A DNA stretch of 64,000 nucleotides, taken from the NCBI RefSeq assembly GCF_012726345.1, contig NZ_PTXN01000002.1, positions 310,001-374,000 of the forward strand, written 5' to 3'. This stretch comes from Marinomonas sp. UCMA 3892 (GTDB lineage: Bacteria; Pseudomonadota; Gammaproteobacteria; Pseudomonadales; Marinomonadaceae). Positions 9,054 to 18,847 of this stretch are shown piece after piece. Position 1 is the first letter of the stretch, and every line of letters begins with the position of its first letter. The position numbers were made by a program, and so were the translations under genes. The notes beneath the pieces were generated by a model. The model did not search any database and had not been told where the DNA came from. It saw only the letters and a list, made by a program, of their open reading frames with translations.

Positions 9054-9318
9054 ACTTCATCCACATAATAAAATGCTTCTTTTTTCACTCTAGCCAGTTA
9101 CAACACCGAAGGTCATACTGATTGTTCACCTCGTGGAGGAAAACCAAGCTTTGTAAAAATCATTAATGAGCAATGTATCGTTATTCCTAAATCAAAGGGC
9201 AATAATCGAACGAACCTCTCTACCCTCTATGGGCGTCATGATTAATGATCAACTAGACAGTGACGAGAAGCCTGAAACTAACACGGATATACTTAAACGC
9301 TATACAAAAGACCTCTAG
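9054..9318 (+). pseudogene. Remnant of a PPOX-type FMN-binding flavoprotein gene
   Basis: Two pieces of a pyridoxamine 5'-phosphate oxidase-like (MSMEG_1061-type) protein are recognisable. The first, in one frame, reads TEGHTDCSPRGGKPSFV then IPKSKGNNR and stops at 9245. The second, in another frame from 9238, reads DQLDSDEKPETN then LKRYTKDL and ends at a TAG, matching the family's usual C-terminus. The ~90 residues that should lie between them are missing. No start codon context remains. This is a decayed gene with an internal deletion and frameshift. Confidence 0.65.
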
Positions 9319-9405
9319 TTTCACTTAGATAATGTGTTTTGCCATTGAATACTTTAAAAATCTGTCTAAAATCGCCGCATACACAAATATACAATAGGAT
9401 TTTTT

Positions 9406-10317
9406 ATGACTTCATTCACTATTCTTGATGGTGGTATGGGCCGAGAACTTGAACGCCGCGGCGCACCATTCAAACAACCAGAATGGTCAGCCTTAGCTAT
9501 GATGGAAGCACCAAACATTGTGAAAGAAGTGCATCAGTCTTATATCCAAAGCGGCTCACGTGTCATCACTACCAATAGTTATGCTTTAGTACCCTTTCAT
9601 ATAGGCGAAGAGGCCTTTAAAAAACAAGGCCGCGCACTGGCGGTACTTTCAGGCAAAGTCGCTCGTGAGGCCGCTGACGAAAGCGGCACAAACACAAAAG
9701 TAGCAGGTTCTCTTGCACCATTGTTTGGTTCTTATCGCGCAGATCTTTATCAAGCAGATCGCGTAGAAGAATTAGCAGTTCCGCTCATTGAATCGCTCAA
9801 TCCTTATGTGGACCTTTGGTTATCAGAAACACAAAGTTTGATCGATGAAGTGACTCGTGTAAAAGCCCTTGTCGATAAAATTGATACCGATAAAAAACCT
9901 TTCTGGGTATCTTTTACTCTTGAAGATTTAGAGCCAACCACGGAACCTTTATTACGCTCAGGCGAAACCGTCGCTGAAGCCGTAAAAGCCATGCAAGCCA
10001 TTGGTGTAAATGCAATTCTGTTTAATTGTAGCCAGCCCGAAATTATCGGTAAAGCCATTCAAGTCACCCAAACAACATTGTCTTCTTTAAATGCTAACGG
10101 CATTCAAATCGGTGCTTACGCCAATGCTTTTCCACCACAACCTAAAAATGCCACTGCAAATGATGGCCTTGATGAGATACGTACTGATCTAACGCCTCCT
10201 GCCTACCTAGCATGGGTTAAACAATGGGTAGAAGACGGAGCAACATTAATTGGCGGATGTTGCGGAATTGGGCCTGAACACATTACTGCTATGAACGAAT
10301 TCAACAAGGCAAACTAA
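9406..10317 (+). CDS. Homocysteine S-methyltransferase family protein
   Basis: 303 residues. The family moves a methyl group to homocysteine to make methionine. The zinc ligands are visible as the Cys in LFNCSQP (near residue 208) and the vicinal pair in GGCCGIGPEH (near 284); the N-terminus has LDGGMGRELERRG. It lacks the cobalamin domains of MetH, so it is of the small S-methylmethionine-type (MmuM-like) group. AGGA precedes the ATG at 6 bases. Single gene with a strong terminator. Confidence 0.87.
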   Translation: MTSFTILDGGMGRELERRGAPFKQPEWSALAMMEAPNIVKEVHQSYIQSGSRVITTNSYALVPFHIGEEAFKKQGRALAVLSGKVAREAADESGTNTKVAGSLAPLFGSYRADLYQADRVEELAVPLIESLNPYVDLWLSETQSLIDEVTRVKALVDKIDTDKKPFWVSFTLEDLEPTTEPLLRSGETVAEAVKAMQAIGVNAILFNCSQPEIIGKAIQVTQTTLSSLNANGIQIGAYANAFPPQPKNATANDGLDEIRTDLTPPAYLAWVKQWVEDGATLIGGCCGIGPEHITAMNEFNKAN

Positions 10318-10336
10318 TCAGCACTATTAATACTTA

Positions 10337-10380
10337 AATCAAAAAGGGACAGCGAATTTATTCACTGTCCCTTTTTGATT
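10337..10380. terminator. Long bidirectional terminator
   Basis: AATCAAAAAGGGACAG pairs with CTGTCCCTTTTTGATT, with small bulges near the loop. It separates the convergent methyltransferase and pqi operon. Confidence 0.9.
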
Positions 10381-10397
10381 GTAATTTTTAATGACTT

Positions 10398-10994
10398 TTA
10401 GTTTTTAAACGACTGGGCAATCTCTTTAGCCATGGGGCCAATCACCTGATCAAACCAACTGGCAGAAAGTGTTTGCACCATGGTTGAATAGCCATCGGAT
10501 TTTAATTTACGCTGAACTTCAAACGTATTAGAAGCAGACAGCTCCCCCGTTGCAGAAATAACCTGCCAGCGCCCAGAAATATGTATCATCCCCTCTAAAT
10601 CCGCGTAAAAATCATCCACCTCAATATTCAATAAAGCAATCGCATAAGAAGGTAATCGCTGACCACCAAACCAAGTAATATTAGGCAAAGCCTTCTCTAA
10701 TCGCTGTTGCGTTAGACGAGTTAATTGAGGCGACAAAGACTCAGCCCACAAATTGCTCTGGGAGCGATGAACATCTCCCTGTTTTGTTACCAATACAATT
10801 TCATTACCAGCCAAGTAATTGGCTACTACGATTGGCATCAGCTGCACAGATATTTTTTTCGTCACTTGGACTTGGGTATTATGCAATCCTGTATCCATTA
10901 ACAGATATTCTTTGCTAGGTGGTGTCGGTGTAGCACAGCCAATCATCATCCAACTAATCAACACTAGCAGAAATGTCCGCCCATAAATCATCAT
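10398..10994 (-). CDS. pqiC: PqiC, outer-membrane lipoprotein of the Pqi lipid-transport system
   Basis: 198 residues. The N-terminus is a lipoprotein signal with lipobox MIGC (Cys about residue 19). The rest matches the DUF330/ABC-transport auxiliary lipoprotein pattern (SVQLMPIVVANYL, AESLSPQLTRLTQQRLE). In E. coli PqiC sits in the outer membrane and joins the PqiB tube. It is the last gene of pqiABC, 20 bases after pqiB, and ends at a strong terminator. Confidence 0.88.
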   Translation of the reverse strand: MMIYGRTFLLVLISWMMIGCATPTPPSKEYLLMDTGLHNTQVQVTKKISVQLMPIVVANYLAGNEIVLVTKQGDVHRSQSNLWAESLSPQLTRLTQQRLEKALPNITWFGGQRLPSYAIALLNIEVDDFYADLEGMIHISGRWQVISATGELSASNTFEVQRKLKSDGYSTMVQTLSASWFDQVIGPMAKEIAQSFKN

Positions 10995-11014
10995 GTTTAT
11001 TTTATTCCCTTCAA

Positions 11015-12661
11015 CTACTTCGCCGCTTTCGGCTCAACATCTGCCCGTGGTTTACTATCAAAGATCAAAGTGTTTGGATTCTCTCTCAACTGTCGAAGCA
11101 ATGGCTGCAATTCATTTAATGCTCGCCCTAACGACACCATATTTTCTTTCAATGGGCGACCTATTTGACCATTTGCCTGATAAGTTTCCAATGTTAAATT
11201 CAACTCATTAATCGTTGCTGCAAGGTCTGCAGGCAGCTGTTGAGTCTCTGATTTATCAATCAGCTGTTTGACACTTTTACTCAGTTCTTGCAACTGGCGT
11301 AACGTTTCATTGGCTTCATTCATCGTTTGACCAAGCTGTTCAAACGTCTTATTAAGAGGTACTTGAGACACATTATCTAAAATGGTACCCACTTTTGTTT
11401 CAATATTAGCGAACGCATCCGGTGCCGTCGGAAAAATCTGATAGCCAGCAAATTCCTTTATTGTCACTGGCGGTGGGTTTTTCATAAAATCAATATTAAT
11501 AACTTTTGCGCCATTCAAGTAGTTACCAATTTTTAAAGAAGCCCTAACCCCTTTATTAATACGGTCTTCGATTAATTCATTCCATTTCTGCAATGACATC
11601 GCACCAGAAGTATCTAAAGAATTCAAACGCTGGGGCTCGATGCGTGCACGAACAGGAATTAAAGGTGTATCAAGGGAAGTCAACGAATCCATTGGGATGC
11701 CGTTAAATGGCACATCAAGCACAGTACCAATTCGTACACCGCGAAACTCAACCGCGGCACCAGGCGTTAAACCACTAATATTGCTCTCAAACAAAAAGAC
11801 ATAGTTAATAAATTCACTGAACATATTATTAGCAGCACTTTCTTTAGAAGAGAACAGGCGAAATGGAGCCATATCTTTAACGGGTTGTCCTGCGGTTCTA
11901 CCAGGAGGTAACCCAAAGGAAATACCACCCGCAAAAAATGTCTCTAATGAATCGAGTCGAACTTCAAAACCACTTGCAGAGCTCTTAAATGATAACCCAG
12001 GCGTCATCCAAAACTGAACATCACTATTTACCAAAGCATCATAAGGTGAGCGAATTACAACACGATAAGTAATGGCACCTTTTTCTGTGTCAAAGCCGAC
12101 TTTTTCAACATAACCGACTTCGTAACCACGAAAATGCACCAAAGCACCAACGTCCAGTTTCGACCCTTCAGTACTAGATAAAACAAGACGTACACCTTCA
12201 TTTTCAGTCGAAAGCGGCGGCTGACTTAAAAGAGTAAAATCCGTTTGTAATCGCCCTTTCACACCAGGAGTCATATCAATATAAGCCCCAGATAGAAGAG
12301 TACCAAGTCCACTCACTCCTTCTTTACCAATTCGCGGTTTGACCACCCAAAATCTTGCATCATCGCGCAACATTTGCTCTGTACCGTGGTTCATGCGAAC
12401 TTTAATAATAGCATTCTCATAATCTTCACTCAGGCGGATGTCGATCACCCTACCCACATCTACGTTACGAGATTTAAGTTTTGTCTTACCTATTTCTAAT
12501 CCATCAGCATTGGCTGCTAACAAAGTAATAACAGGCCCTTGACTGGACCAATTTTGATAGAGCATCCAACCTGCAACCAAAAGCGCAATTAAAGGCACAA
12601 GCCAAATAGAGTTAAATCGGACTTGACGCATATTTTCTACTTGCTTGTTCGGATCACTCAC
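11015..12661 (-). CDS. pqiB: PqiB, MCE-domain periplasmic tunnel protein
   Basis: 548 residues, as for E. coli PqiB. One N-terminal membrane helix (LVPLIALLVAGWMLYQN) is followed by three MCE domains, seen as repeated blocks such as GLEIGKTKLKSRNVDVG, GALVHFRGYEVGYVEKV and GAAVEFRGVRIGTV. The C-terminal part is coiled coil (TLRQLQELSKSVKQL). MCE hexamers form a channel for lipids between the membranes. The ATG overlaps the pqiA stop by 4 bases, so the two are translationally coupled. Confidence 0.92.
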   Translation of the reverse strand: MSDPNKQVENMRQVRFNSIWLVPLIALLVAGWMLYQNWSSQGPVITLLAANADGLEIGKTKLKSRNVDVGRVIDIRLSEDYENAIIKVRMNHGTEQMLRDDARFWVVKPRIGKEGVSGLGTLLSGAYIDMTPGVKGRLQTDFTLLSQPPLSTENEGVRLVLSSTEGSKLDVGALVHFRGYEVGYVEKVGFDTEKGAITYRVVIRSPYDALVNSDVQFWMTPGLSFKSSASGFEVRLDSLETFFAGGISFGLPPGRTAGQPVKDMAPFRLFSSKESAANNMFSEFINYVFLFESNISGLTPGAAVEFRGVRIGTVLDVPFNGIPMDSLTSLDTPLIPVRARIEPQRLNSLDTSGAMSLQKWNELIEDRINKGVRASLKIGNYLNGAKVINIDFMKNPPPVTIKEFAGYQIFPTAPDAFANIETKVGTILDNVSQVPLNKTFEQLGQTMNEANETLRQLQELSKSVKQLIDKSETQQLPADLAATINELNLTLETYQANGQIGRPLKENMVSLGRALNELQPLLRQLRENPNTLIFDSKPRADVEPKAAK

Positions 12662-13947
12662 TCTTCACTCCTTGCTAAAGAGGAGGCACTAGGTGCATCG
12701 TCTTTATCCCATAGTAATCTTGGATCAAATGTCATTGCCGCTAACATAGTTAAAACAATAACAGCCGTAAAGGACAACACCGCAGGACCCGGTAAAATTG
12801 ACATGAAATTCCCCATCTGAACTAAACTGGTCAATATAGCTACCACAAAAACATCAATCATTGACCAACGCCCCACCAGCTCAGTAATACGATACAGTTT
12901 CATTTTTTGCTCGGTCTGCCTATGGCTTGGAAAATAACTTTGCCAACATAACCAACTCAGCGCCAACACTTTAGCAAGAGGAATCACCACACTCGCGAAC
13001 AAGATAATCAAGGCAACAGGATAGGACTCTAGTGACCAAAGCAACAATACGCCTCCCATAATGGTCGAGGGTTCGGTGCTACCCAAAAACGTGGTCTGCA
13101 TAATAGGAAATACATTCGCAGGTATGTACATAACTAAAGAAGCAATTAACAAGGCAACAGTTGTCATGATACTTTTCGGACGCCTACTACTAATAGAATG
13201 GCCACAGCGGTCACAATGCTTCGCATTACCTAACTGAGTTGCACCGCAAAAATGGCAACCAATTAACCCTTGCTGCTTAGCCGTCGCATTAATCATAAGG
13301 TGATCAGCCGCCTTACCAGCGACCTGATTCCAAAACCAACGCTTATCTACTAAAGTGACCGTTTTTAACAAGAAAATGACGTAACCACAAAACGCCCAGA
13401 AAGACAGTTCCAATGAAATATCAGCCAAGCTGCTCATCTTGACTAATGCCACTAGAATACCAACTAAAAAAACATCGACCATCAACCAAGGCTGAATAAC
13501 CACAAGCCAACGAATACAATAGCGCCGAGCAAAATCCAGCACCTCTTTATGTTGAGAAGACCAAACTAGAAATAAAACCGAAAATAAGTAAACAAGAGGA
13601 AATACAAACAGCGCTAAGCTAATGATAGCCCCTAGCACAAGATAGCCATGACTAAGCAAAACACTCAAGGTATCGAACAAAGTCACACTGCGTTCAATAC
13701 CGTTGGTAGAAAAACCAAGAAAAGGAAAGCTCATAGCTAACGCCAGCATCAACAAAGCAGACAAACCAGCCCCCATAATTCGTGCTGCAACATGTTTATG
13801 AATACTCACTAAAACATGGCCACAATGTTGACATCTAAAACGTTCACCACTCTGCAGCGGCGGTATACTGTTAACGAAATCGCACTCTTCACAAGTCGTT
13901 ATATTTTCGTGAAACACGTAATGACTCATACCAAAACCACGACTCAA
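12658..13947 (-). CDS. pqiA: PqiA, inner-membrane protein of the Pqi system
   Basis: 429 residues with two repeats, each a Cys4 zinc-ribbon followed by four helices: CEECDF...CQHCGH near residue 17 and CHFCGA...CDRCGH near 222. The start chosen is TTG at 13947, which has AGGGGG 7 bases upstream; an ATG six codons later (MSHYVFHEN) has no site. First gene of pqiABC; the system is stress-induced and supports envelope lipid homeostasis. Confidence 0.9.
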   Translation of the reverse strand: MSRGFGMSHYVFHENITTCEECDFVNSIPPLQSGERFRCQHCGHVLVSIHKHVAARIMGAGLSALLMLALAMSFPFLGFSTNGIERSVTLFDTLSVLLSHGYLVLGAIISLALFVFPLVYLFSVLFLVWSSQHKEVLDFARRYCIRWLVVIQPWLMVDVFLVGILVALVKMSSLADISLELSFWAFCGYVIFLLKTVTLVDKRWFWNQVAGKAADHLMINATAKQQGLIGCHFCGATQLGNAKHCDRCGHSISSRRPKSIMTTVALLIASLVMYIPANVFPIMQTTFLGSTEPSTIMGGVLLLWSLESYPVALIILFASVVIPLAKVLALSWLCWQSYFPSHRQTEQKMKLYRITELVGRWSMIDVFVVAILTSLVQMGNFMSILPGPAVLSFTAVIVLTMLAAMTFDPRLLWDKDDAPSASSLARSEE

Positions 13948-14110
13948 TAAAGCCCCCTAACAAAACATCTAAGAACCTATCTAACACGAGAACACAGACA
14001 AGAATCAAGCTATCTAAGATATAACATTCTAAATCAATTTATTCATTGATAACCTACCTAGTTAACCATCCACGCTAACAAGGTACTATAAAAAGTAAAA
14101 GACACTCTCA

Positions 14111-14611
14111 TTAAACCTTCGGTAGCCGAGACAAAATCGCTGGCACAATTAATTTGTGGACAGGTCCAACAAATAGCATGTAAGCCTTACCTAAGCGGTT
14201 ATTCACATGCACAACCGTTGTGATAGAAACTTTTTGAACGTCATTTTCCGACTCTAGATACACAGACAACCTAACATTAAGATGTTTATCCTTGTCCTCC
14301 AGAATAACTTCGTTTGCTTCATTCATAAAAACAGAGAAAATGCCGACTCGGTCTCCTTCTAGATAATCATCAGCTTGTTTTGAAGAAATAAAATTTCCCA
14401 ATGCCCCAAGGTTCTTCAAGCCCAGACAGCTAACAATTCTGTTACGTAGAGACATGAGGAAATTAAACCACTCTGGGGCTTCTTTCGCCATCGACAACCA
14501 AATTTCCATGGCAGTCTGATTTTTATTTACGACATAACCAACAAAGCAATCCATAAAATACGCATTGTCAATCATCAACGAAATAGCGGCTTTTTGAGGG
14601 GGATTATTCAT
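14111..14611 (-). CDS. DUF2867 family protein
   Basis: 166 residues, soluble, with the DUF2867 pattern: DNAYFMDCFVGYV near the start, LRNRIVSCLGLKNLG in the middle, and the C-terminal VVHVNNRLGKAYMLFVGPVHKLIVPAIL. The function of the family is unknown. AAGGAA precedes the ATG. It precedes a lipoprotein gene on the same strand after more than 110 bases. Confidence 0.75.
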   Translation of the reverse strand: MNNPPQKAAISLMIDNAYFMDCFVGYVVNKNQTAMEIWLSMAKEAPEWFNFLMSLRNRIVSCLGLKNLGALGNFISSKQADDYLEGDRVGIFSVFMNEANEVILEDKDKHLNVRLSVYLESENDVQKVSITTVVHVNNRLGKAYMLFVGPVHKLIVPAILSRLPKV

Positions 14612-14724
14612 ATTTTTATTCCTTTAAATCCTTTTCCTTTAACCTATTTACTTTTGTTTCCATTGTTTAAAGAAAGACGTCATATCTAATCTTACGAACA
14701 CAAAAAAACAAAAATCAATCATCG

Positions 14725-15567
14725 CTAACGATTCAATATCTGCTTAGTTTCAAATGACAACGGGGTTGACTTCCAGCCGTCAATATTTGTATCCACATCG
14801 GCACCAACACTCACATCTACAGCTATAGGATCAGAACTTGTCAAAAGGCGATACAAACTAGAACCCATATCACTCATAGCGATAGAAAGTGGTATCGAAA
14901 GGTGCTGAGTCTTACCTTCCAATAAGTCGATGTTTTGAATCCTACCTTCACCTAGTGATTTACCCTCCGTCTTTAACTGATAGCGAACGTTACTCAAGTT
15001 CACATCAAAGCGGTTAGGATTAACAATCTCCAAGTCGACACTAAGCTTAACGCCACTTAAACCAATTGAATCTATATTTAAGTTTTTAAACGTAATGTCC
15101 GGTTGCTTAGGAATAGGGAGAACACCTGCAAAATCAACTGGCATATCAAAGTCACCTAATACAGGTAAATTAATCACCACTTTGCCTTCAACCGCGTAAT
15201 CCAATTCTGTTTTGTTTGCCAACCCACCTACGCTCTTAATCACTTGATCAAACGTCAATGTTACAGGCAACCGTACACTATTACTGCCTTTTGCAGGCAA
15301 AGATAAACTGCTATCTGGCTGATTAAGCGTCGCTATATTGTGTTTATTGACTAACAGATCCAAATCAAAACCTGCTGTCTTAAGTGCAAAAGAATTAGGG
15401 TTAGTAACTTTTACATCAACCAACAAAGTCACGGCCTCGGTTGATAATCCCTCAATCGAAGCACCCGTTACCGATGCCGTTGGCTTATGGACATCCATCG
15501 TCTTCTGTAGAGCGCTACAGCCAGACAAAAGCATAATGAGTGCCATTCCTATAAAACGATAAAACAT
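14725..15567 (-). CDS. LEA type 2 (WHy-domain) lipoprotein
   Basis: 280 residues. A lipoprotein signal with lipobox LSGC (Cys near 17) leads to two LEA-2/WHy repeats; each contains the typical VTNPNSFALK / IVNPNRFDVN block (near residues 54 and 182). Such proteins are periplasmic or outer-membrane and are linked to desiccation or stress tolerance in other organisms; the job here is not known. It lies 6 bases after the upstream membrane protein gene, so the two probably share a transcript. Confidence 0.83.
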   Translation of the reverse strand: MFYRFIGMALIMLLSGCSALQKTMDVHKPTASVTGASIEGLSTEAVTLLVDVKVTNPNSFALKTAGFDLDLLVNKHNIATLNQPDSSLSLPAKGSNSVRLPVTLTFDQVIKSVGGLANKTELDYAVEGKVVINLPVLGDFDMPVDFAGVLPIPKQPDITFKNLNIDSIGLSGVKLSVDLEIVNPNRFDVNLSNVRYQLKTEGKSLGEGRIQNIDLLEGKTQHLSIPLSIAMSDMGSSLYRLLTSSDPIAVDVSVGADVDTNIDGWKSTPLSFETKQILNR

Positions 15568-15573
15568 ACTACC

Positions 15574-16575
15574 CTACCTTCTTTTAATCACTGGAAGATA
15601 GCCTTGTATGCGTTCAGGCAATCGTTGCACAAATACAAACCGAACCGCATGCCAATAAATAGATAGCAACAGCAAAGATGCCCCCATCACAATACCAGTA
15701 ATCGCAAAGCTATAACCAACACCGCCGTAATTTTCAATCAGACTCGTCAAAGCGTAAATCACATACATCAATGACGACACCATGAACGCGCGACGATCAA
15801 TAGAGATAGACACCATCGTCATCAATAAATACAGAAGAACAATCAATAACATATTACCCAAGCTTTCATTACCATCCAGCACCCCAAGGCTTGAAAAAAT
15901 AGGATGGATAATCAAAGGCGCTGACAACAAATGCAACCAAAAAGCCACATCAGATTTGCGTGTTGTTCGGCTCGTGTCGCCCGCATCCCAATACATAGCA
16001 AAGGCAAATGCCACACACCCGCACATAAATAAGGTCACCATAAGAAGCCCTGTACTATCAGGAAAAATACTCAGTACAGTAGAACCTAATAACGCCAACC
16101 CAGTTCCTGTTCCAACAGCGACGGTAATGGGTACACTGAAGCGACGCCAATGAAAATAGGCAGCCAGTGTTGAAAACGCTGTTGCAAAAATCACCGCATA
16201 ACTAGACTCTGCACCAAATAGAGAACTAGCTAAACCAAAAACGCCACCAACAAACGTCAGCAGTAACACGATAGCTGGCAAGGCCAATTTTCGACGCTTT
16301 ACAAATACCTCTGCTAGCCCCCAAGATAAGGCAGAAAACACCAAATAGCCTAAGCTTTCATTAATCGACATCAACACCCAAAGCGATGAAAACAACAGCA
16401 AAGCACAAGCAATCACAATAAAAATATCGTTAAAACCACCTACTAAACGAAAGTTCTCTTCATCTACTGCCGAGGAGCCATTTGAGGACGATACAAGCTG
16501 GCGAAACTCCTCTACCGAGGTAGCAGAAAAGACACCATTCTTGACCGCTAAATTTAAATCTTCGTCTGTGTACAT
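15574..16575 (-). CDS. Multi-pass membrane protein of unknown function (DUF2157-like)
   Basis: About 333 residues from the ATG at 16575, chosen because AAGGA lies 5 bases upstream. An N-terminal soluble stretch of ~55 residues (MYTDEDLNLAV...) leads to about ten hydrophobic helices. The layout resembles DUF2157-type membrane proteins, but I do not see a diagnostic motif. It probably forms an operon with the LEA lipoprotein 6 bases downstream. Confidence 0.7.
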   Translation of the reverse strand: MYTDEDLNLAVKNGVFSATSVEEFRQLVSSSNGSSAVDEENFRLVGGFNDIFIVIACALLLFSSLWVLMSINESLGYLVFSALSWGLAEVFVKRRKLALPAIVLLLTFVGGVFGLASSLFGAESSYAVIFATAFSTLAAYFHWRRFSVPITVAVGTGTGLALLGSTVLSIFPDSTGLLMVTLFMCGCVAFAFAMYWDAGDTSRTTRKSDVAFWLHLLSAPLIIHPIFSSLGVLDGNESLGNMLLIVLLYLLMTMVSISIDRRAFMVSSLMYVIYALTSLIENYGGVGYSFAITGIVMGASLLLLSIYWHAVRFVFVQRLPERIQGYLPVIKRR

Positions 16576-16601
16576 AACCATCCTTAACAATACAATTTGT
16601 G

Positions 16602-16955
16602 TTACACGCTAAACTTACTGCGAAAAGCAAAATAAACCGCGCCAACTAAACATAACCCAGCCCAAAGATAATCCAGTTTTAAAGGCTCTTTTAGGTAATA
16701 AACCGAAAATGGTACAAAGACCATCAAGGTTATCACCTCTTGCATAATTTTTAACTGTCCAACATTCAGTGCAGTGTAGCCAATACGATTAGCGGGCACC
16801 TGCAACAAATACTCGAACAAAGCGATGCCCCAACTGATCAACGCGGCAATAATCCAAGGCTTATTATTCAGCTCTTTCAAATGAGCATACCAAGCAAAGG
16901 TCATAAAAATGTTGCTACAAATTAGCAGGGAAACACTTAACGCAATAGGATTCAT
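16602..16955 (-). CDS. DMT-superfamily DUF486 membrane protein
   Basis: 117 residues, four helices. The sequence FMTFAWYAHLK, ISWGIALFEYLLQVPANRIGY and QLKIMQEVITLMVF matches the DUF486 small drug/metabolite-transporter-like family. Function is unknown. It lies 26 bases upstream of the larger membrane protein gene on the same strand. GAGAG precedes the ATG. Confidence 0.82.
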   Translation of the reverse strand: MNPIALSVSLLICSNIFMTFAWYAHLKELNNKPWIIAALISWGIALFEYLLQVPANRIGYTALNVGQLKIMQEVITLMVFVPFSVYYLKEPLKLDYLWAGLCLVGAVYFAFRSKFSV

Positions 16956-17293
16956 ATATTGCTCTCAACAACACATATTAAAGTAAAAAAACCAACACCA
17001 AGCAGTCACTTTGCCCACATAACAGCCCATTATAAGCAAAATAAAACCAACTGCTTCAAAACTTACAATTACCAACCACAAACACAGCTAGTCACCGACA
17101 CTTTCCAGTAACTCCTCCATCAAAAAGCCATTAAGCTGACAAAAAATAAGCGTCTAGTGCCAAGGAAAACCCTTTACTTGCTCTACAATAAGAACATACT
17201 CAGTTTGCTACGGAACAAATTTCACGGCGTCTATTACAACCGTGCGCAGCAACAGCCCTTAAGTTGGTGAGAACCGACTGAGGTTATACAGTG

Positions 17294-17320
17294 ATGACTA
17301 ATGGTGAATATCATGAGTAA
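17294..17320 (+). CDS. Possible 8-residue leader peptide (MTNGEYHE) overlapping the next small gene
   Basis: ATG ACT AAT GGT GAA TAT CAT GAG TAA is preceded by GAGG at a suitable distance. The next frame's ATG lies inside its CAT GAG codons, so the two overlap by 8 bases. This would allow translational coupling. Experimental support is absent. Confidence 0.35.
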   Translation: MTNGEYHE

Positions 17321-17429
17321 GGGTCAAAACAGTAAAAAAGAGACAAAAAAGAAACCGCTTTTAACGGCAAAAGAAAAGAAAGCTGCGAAGGTGACCAAAA
17401 AAGCTCCAACCAATGTATTAGGTAATTAA
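17313..17429 (+). CDS. Small lysine-rich protein of unknown function
   Basis: 38 residues beginning MSKGQNSKKETKKKPLL and ending TKKAPTNVLGN; more than a third are lysine. I recall similar very short MSKGQ...KKE..KKKP proteins in other gammaproteobacteria, all without known function, and that memory is the main reason for calling it. It has no clear ribosome binding site of its own. A hairpin (GCCACCATATTGGCATGGTGGC, split here by loop bases) follows at 17440-17463. Confidence 0.5.
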   Translation: MSKGQNSKKETKKKPLLTAKEKKAAKVTKKAPTNVLGN

Positions 17430-17490
17430 TCCCTCCAGCTAGCCACCATATTGGCATGGTGGCATTAAATTCGAATCATCTAAGCCCTAA

Positions 17491-17514
17491 TTTGATTAGG
17501 GCTTTTTTATATAA
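17491..17514 (-). terminator. Intrinsic terminator near the end of rluF
   Basis: AAGCCCTAAT and ATTAGGGCTT pair and are followed by a T-run on the plus strand, with weaker A-richness on the left. It lies between the small gene (+) and rluF (-) and most clearly ends the plus-strand transcript. Confidence 0.7.
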
Positions 17515-17530
17515 TAATGCATACCAATTA

Positions 17531-18601
17531 CTATGGGCGCGAAGACCTCTGCGAGCCTCTACCAGCTGACGGACGTTTACCATTTGTAGTCGGCTTCTTG
17601 CCATTACCCTTGGGAGATCCCCCCGGTTTACCTGTTGGTCGTTTACCAGCACCGTTTCCAGCAGGCTTTTTACTATCACCAAAAGGACGTCTATCTTTAC
17701 CCTTAGAACCTGCTGGTTTTCTAGCGTCATCTTTAGGGTGTTTAGTATTCCCCTTTGCTGCGCCCATTGGTTTAGACGGCGCTTTAGGCTTTGAGGATAC
17801 TTTCGGCTTTGAAGAGCCGTCAGTACGAGTATTTTTTCGCGGCGCATTGCGAGACTTCTTCGCTGGCGCACTGGCTTCTGAAGACGAATCTTCAATAGAC
17901 TTCAGCAACACAGACAATTCTTTGGGTGTTAAATCTCGCCACTCCCCTACAGGAATGCCTTTTAGGCTCACGTTCATAATTCGTGTGCGCTCTAATTTAA
18001 CGACCTCATAACCGAAATACTCACACATACGGCGAATTTGACGATTCAAACCTTGCACCAAGGTAATATTAAATACTGTAGGCGACACTTTCGTCACTGG
18101 GCATTTCTTCGTCATGGTCCCCAAGATAGGCACACCACCGGCCAAACCAGCAATAAAATCATCCGTGATCGGCTTATTAACCGTCACCAAATATTCTTTC
18201 TCGTGATTATTGCCAGCACGCAGTACTTTATTAACTAGGTCGCCATTGTTGGTCAAAAAAATCAAACCTTGGGAGTCTTTGTCTAAACGACCAATTGGGA
18301 AAATTCGCACCCCATGGCTAACGAAATCAACAATATTATTTTTTTCAGAACTTTCCGTGGTACTCACAATGCCAACAGGCTTATTCAGCACAATAAAAAC
18401 AAAGTCATCTGCATCCTGCGGCTCAATGATCTGCCCATTAACTCGCACCGTATCACCGGCAACAACTTGATCGCCCACCGAAGCACGCTTGCCATTGATG
18501 AACACATTGCCTTGTTCAATAAAGCGGTCAGCGTCTCTTCGAGAGCAGATACCGCTTTCGCTGATGTATTTATTTAAACGAGTAGATGAAGCGTTAAACA
18601 T
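17531..18601 (-). CDS. rluF: 23S rRNA pseudouridine(2604) synthase with long basic tail
   Basis: 356 residues. An S4 RNA-binding domain (residues ~7-55, [21 protein letters not shown]) is followed by the RsuA/RluB/E/F catalytic core with [14 protein letters not shown], whose Asp is catalytic. [13 protein letters not shown] and [19 protein letters not shown] are typical of RluF rather than RluB or RluE. RluF modifies U2604 of 23S rRNA. Residues from about 245 on form a low-complexity Lys/Pro/Gly/Arg tail longer than in E. coli, probably disordered and RNA-binding. Confidence 0.9.
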   Translation of the reverse strand: MFNASSTRLNKYISESGICSRRDADRFIEQGNVFINGKRASVGDQVVAGDTVRVNGQIIEPQDADDFVFIVLNKPVGIVSTTESSEKNNIVDFVSHGVRIFPIGRLDKDSQGLIFLTNNGDLVNKVLRAGNNHEKEYLVTVNKPITDDFIAGLAGGVPILGTMTKKCPVTKVSPTVFNITLVQGLNRQIRRMCEYFGYEVVKLERTRIMNVSLKGIPVGEWRDLTPKELSVLLKSIEDSSSEASAPAKKSRNAPRKNTRTDGSSKPKVSSKPKAPSKPMGAAKGNTKHPKDDARKPAGSKGKDRRPFGDSKKPAGNGAGKRPTGKPGGSPKGNGKKPTTNGKRPSAGRGSQRSSRP

Positions 18602-18847
18602 AAAGTGCCATTTTTACCTAATAAAAAGCCTTTCTTATTAAAAAAAGAGCCTAAACTGAATGAATCGTCAACAACGAGATGGCGCCTATTATATAGGAAA
18701 CGCAGTGAGCATTTTAGGAGAGAAAGCCAGAAACCTAGAAATATATCCATAATCGTATAACTGTTAAGAAAGTCTTAATCTTACATCGCTAGAATTGATG
18801 AGCAAAAGTGGTGGCACCACCTCAATCGGTTATCTATGGAGATTCAA

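Noticed and set aside
17517-18011. 164-codon plus-strand frame opposite rluF
   Set aside because: Proline/glycine-rich antisense shadow of the low-complexity RluF tail.
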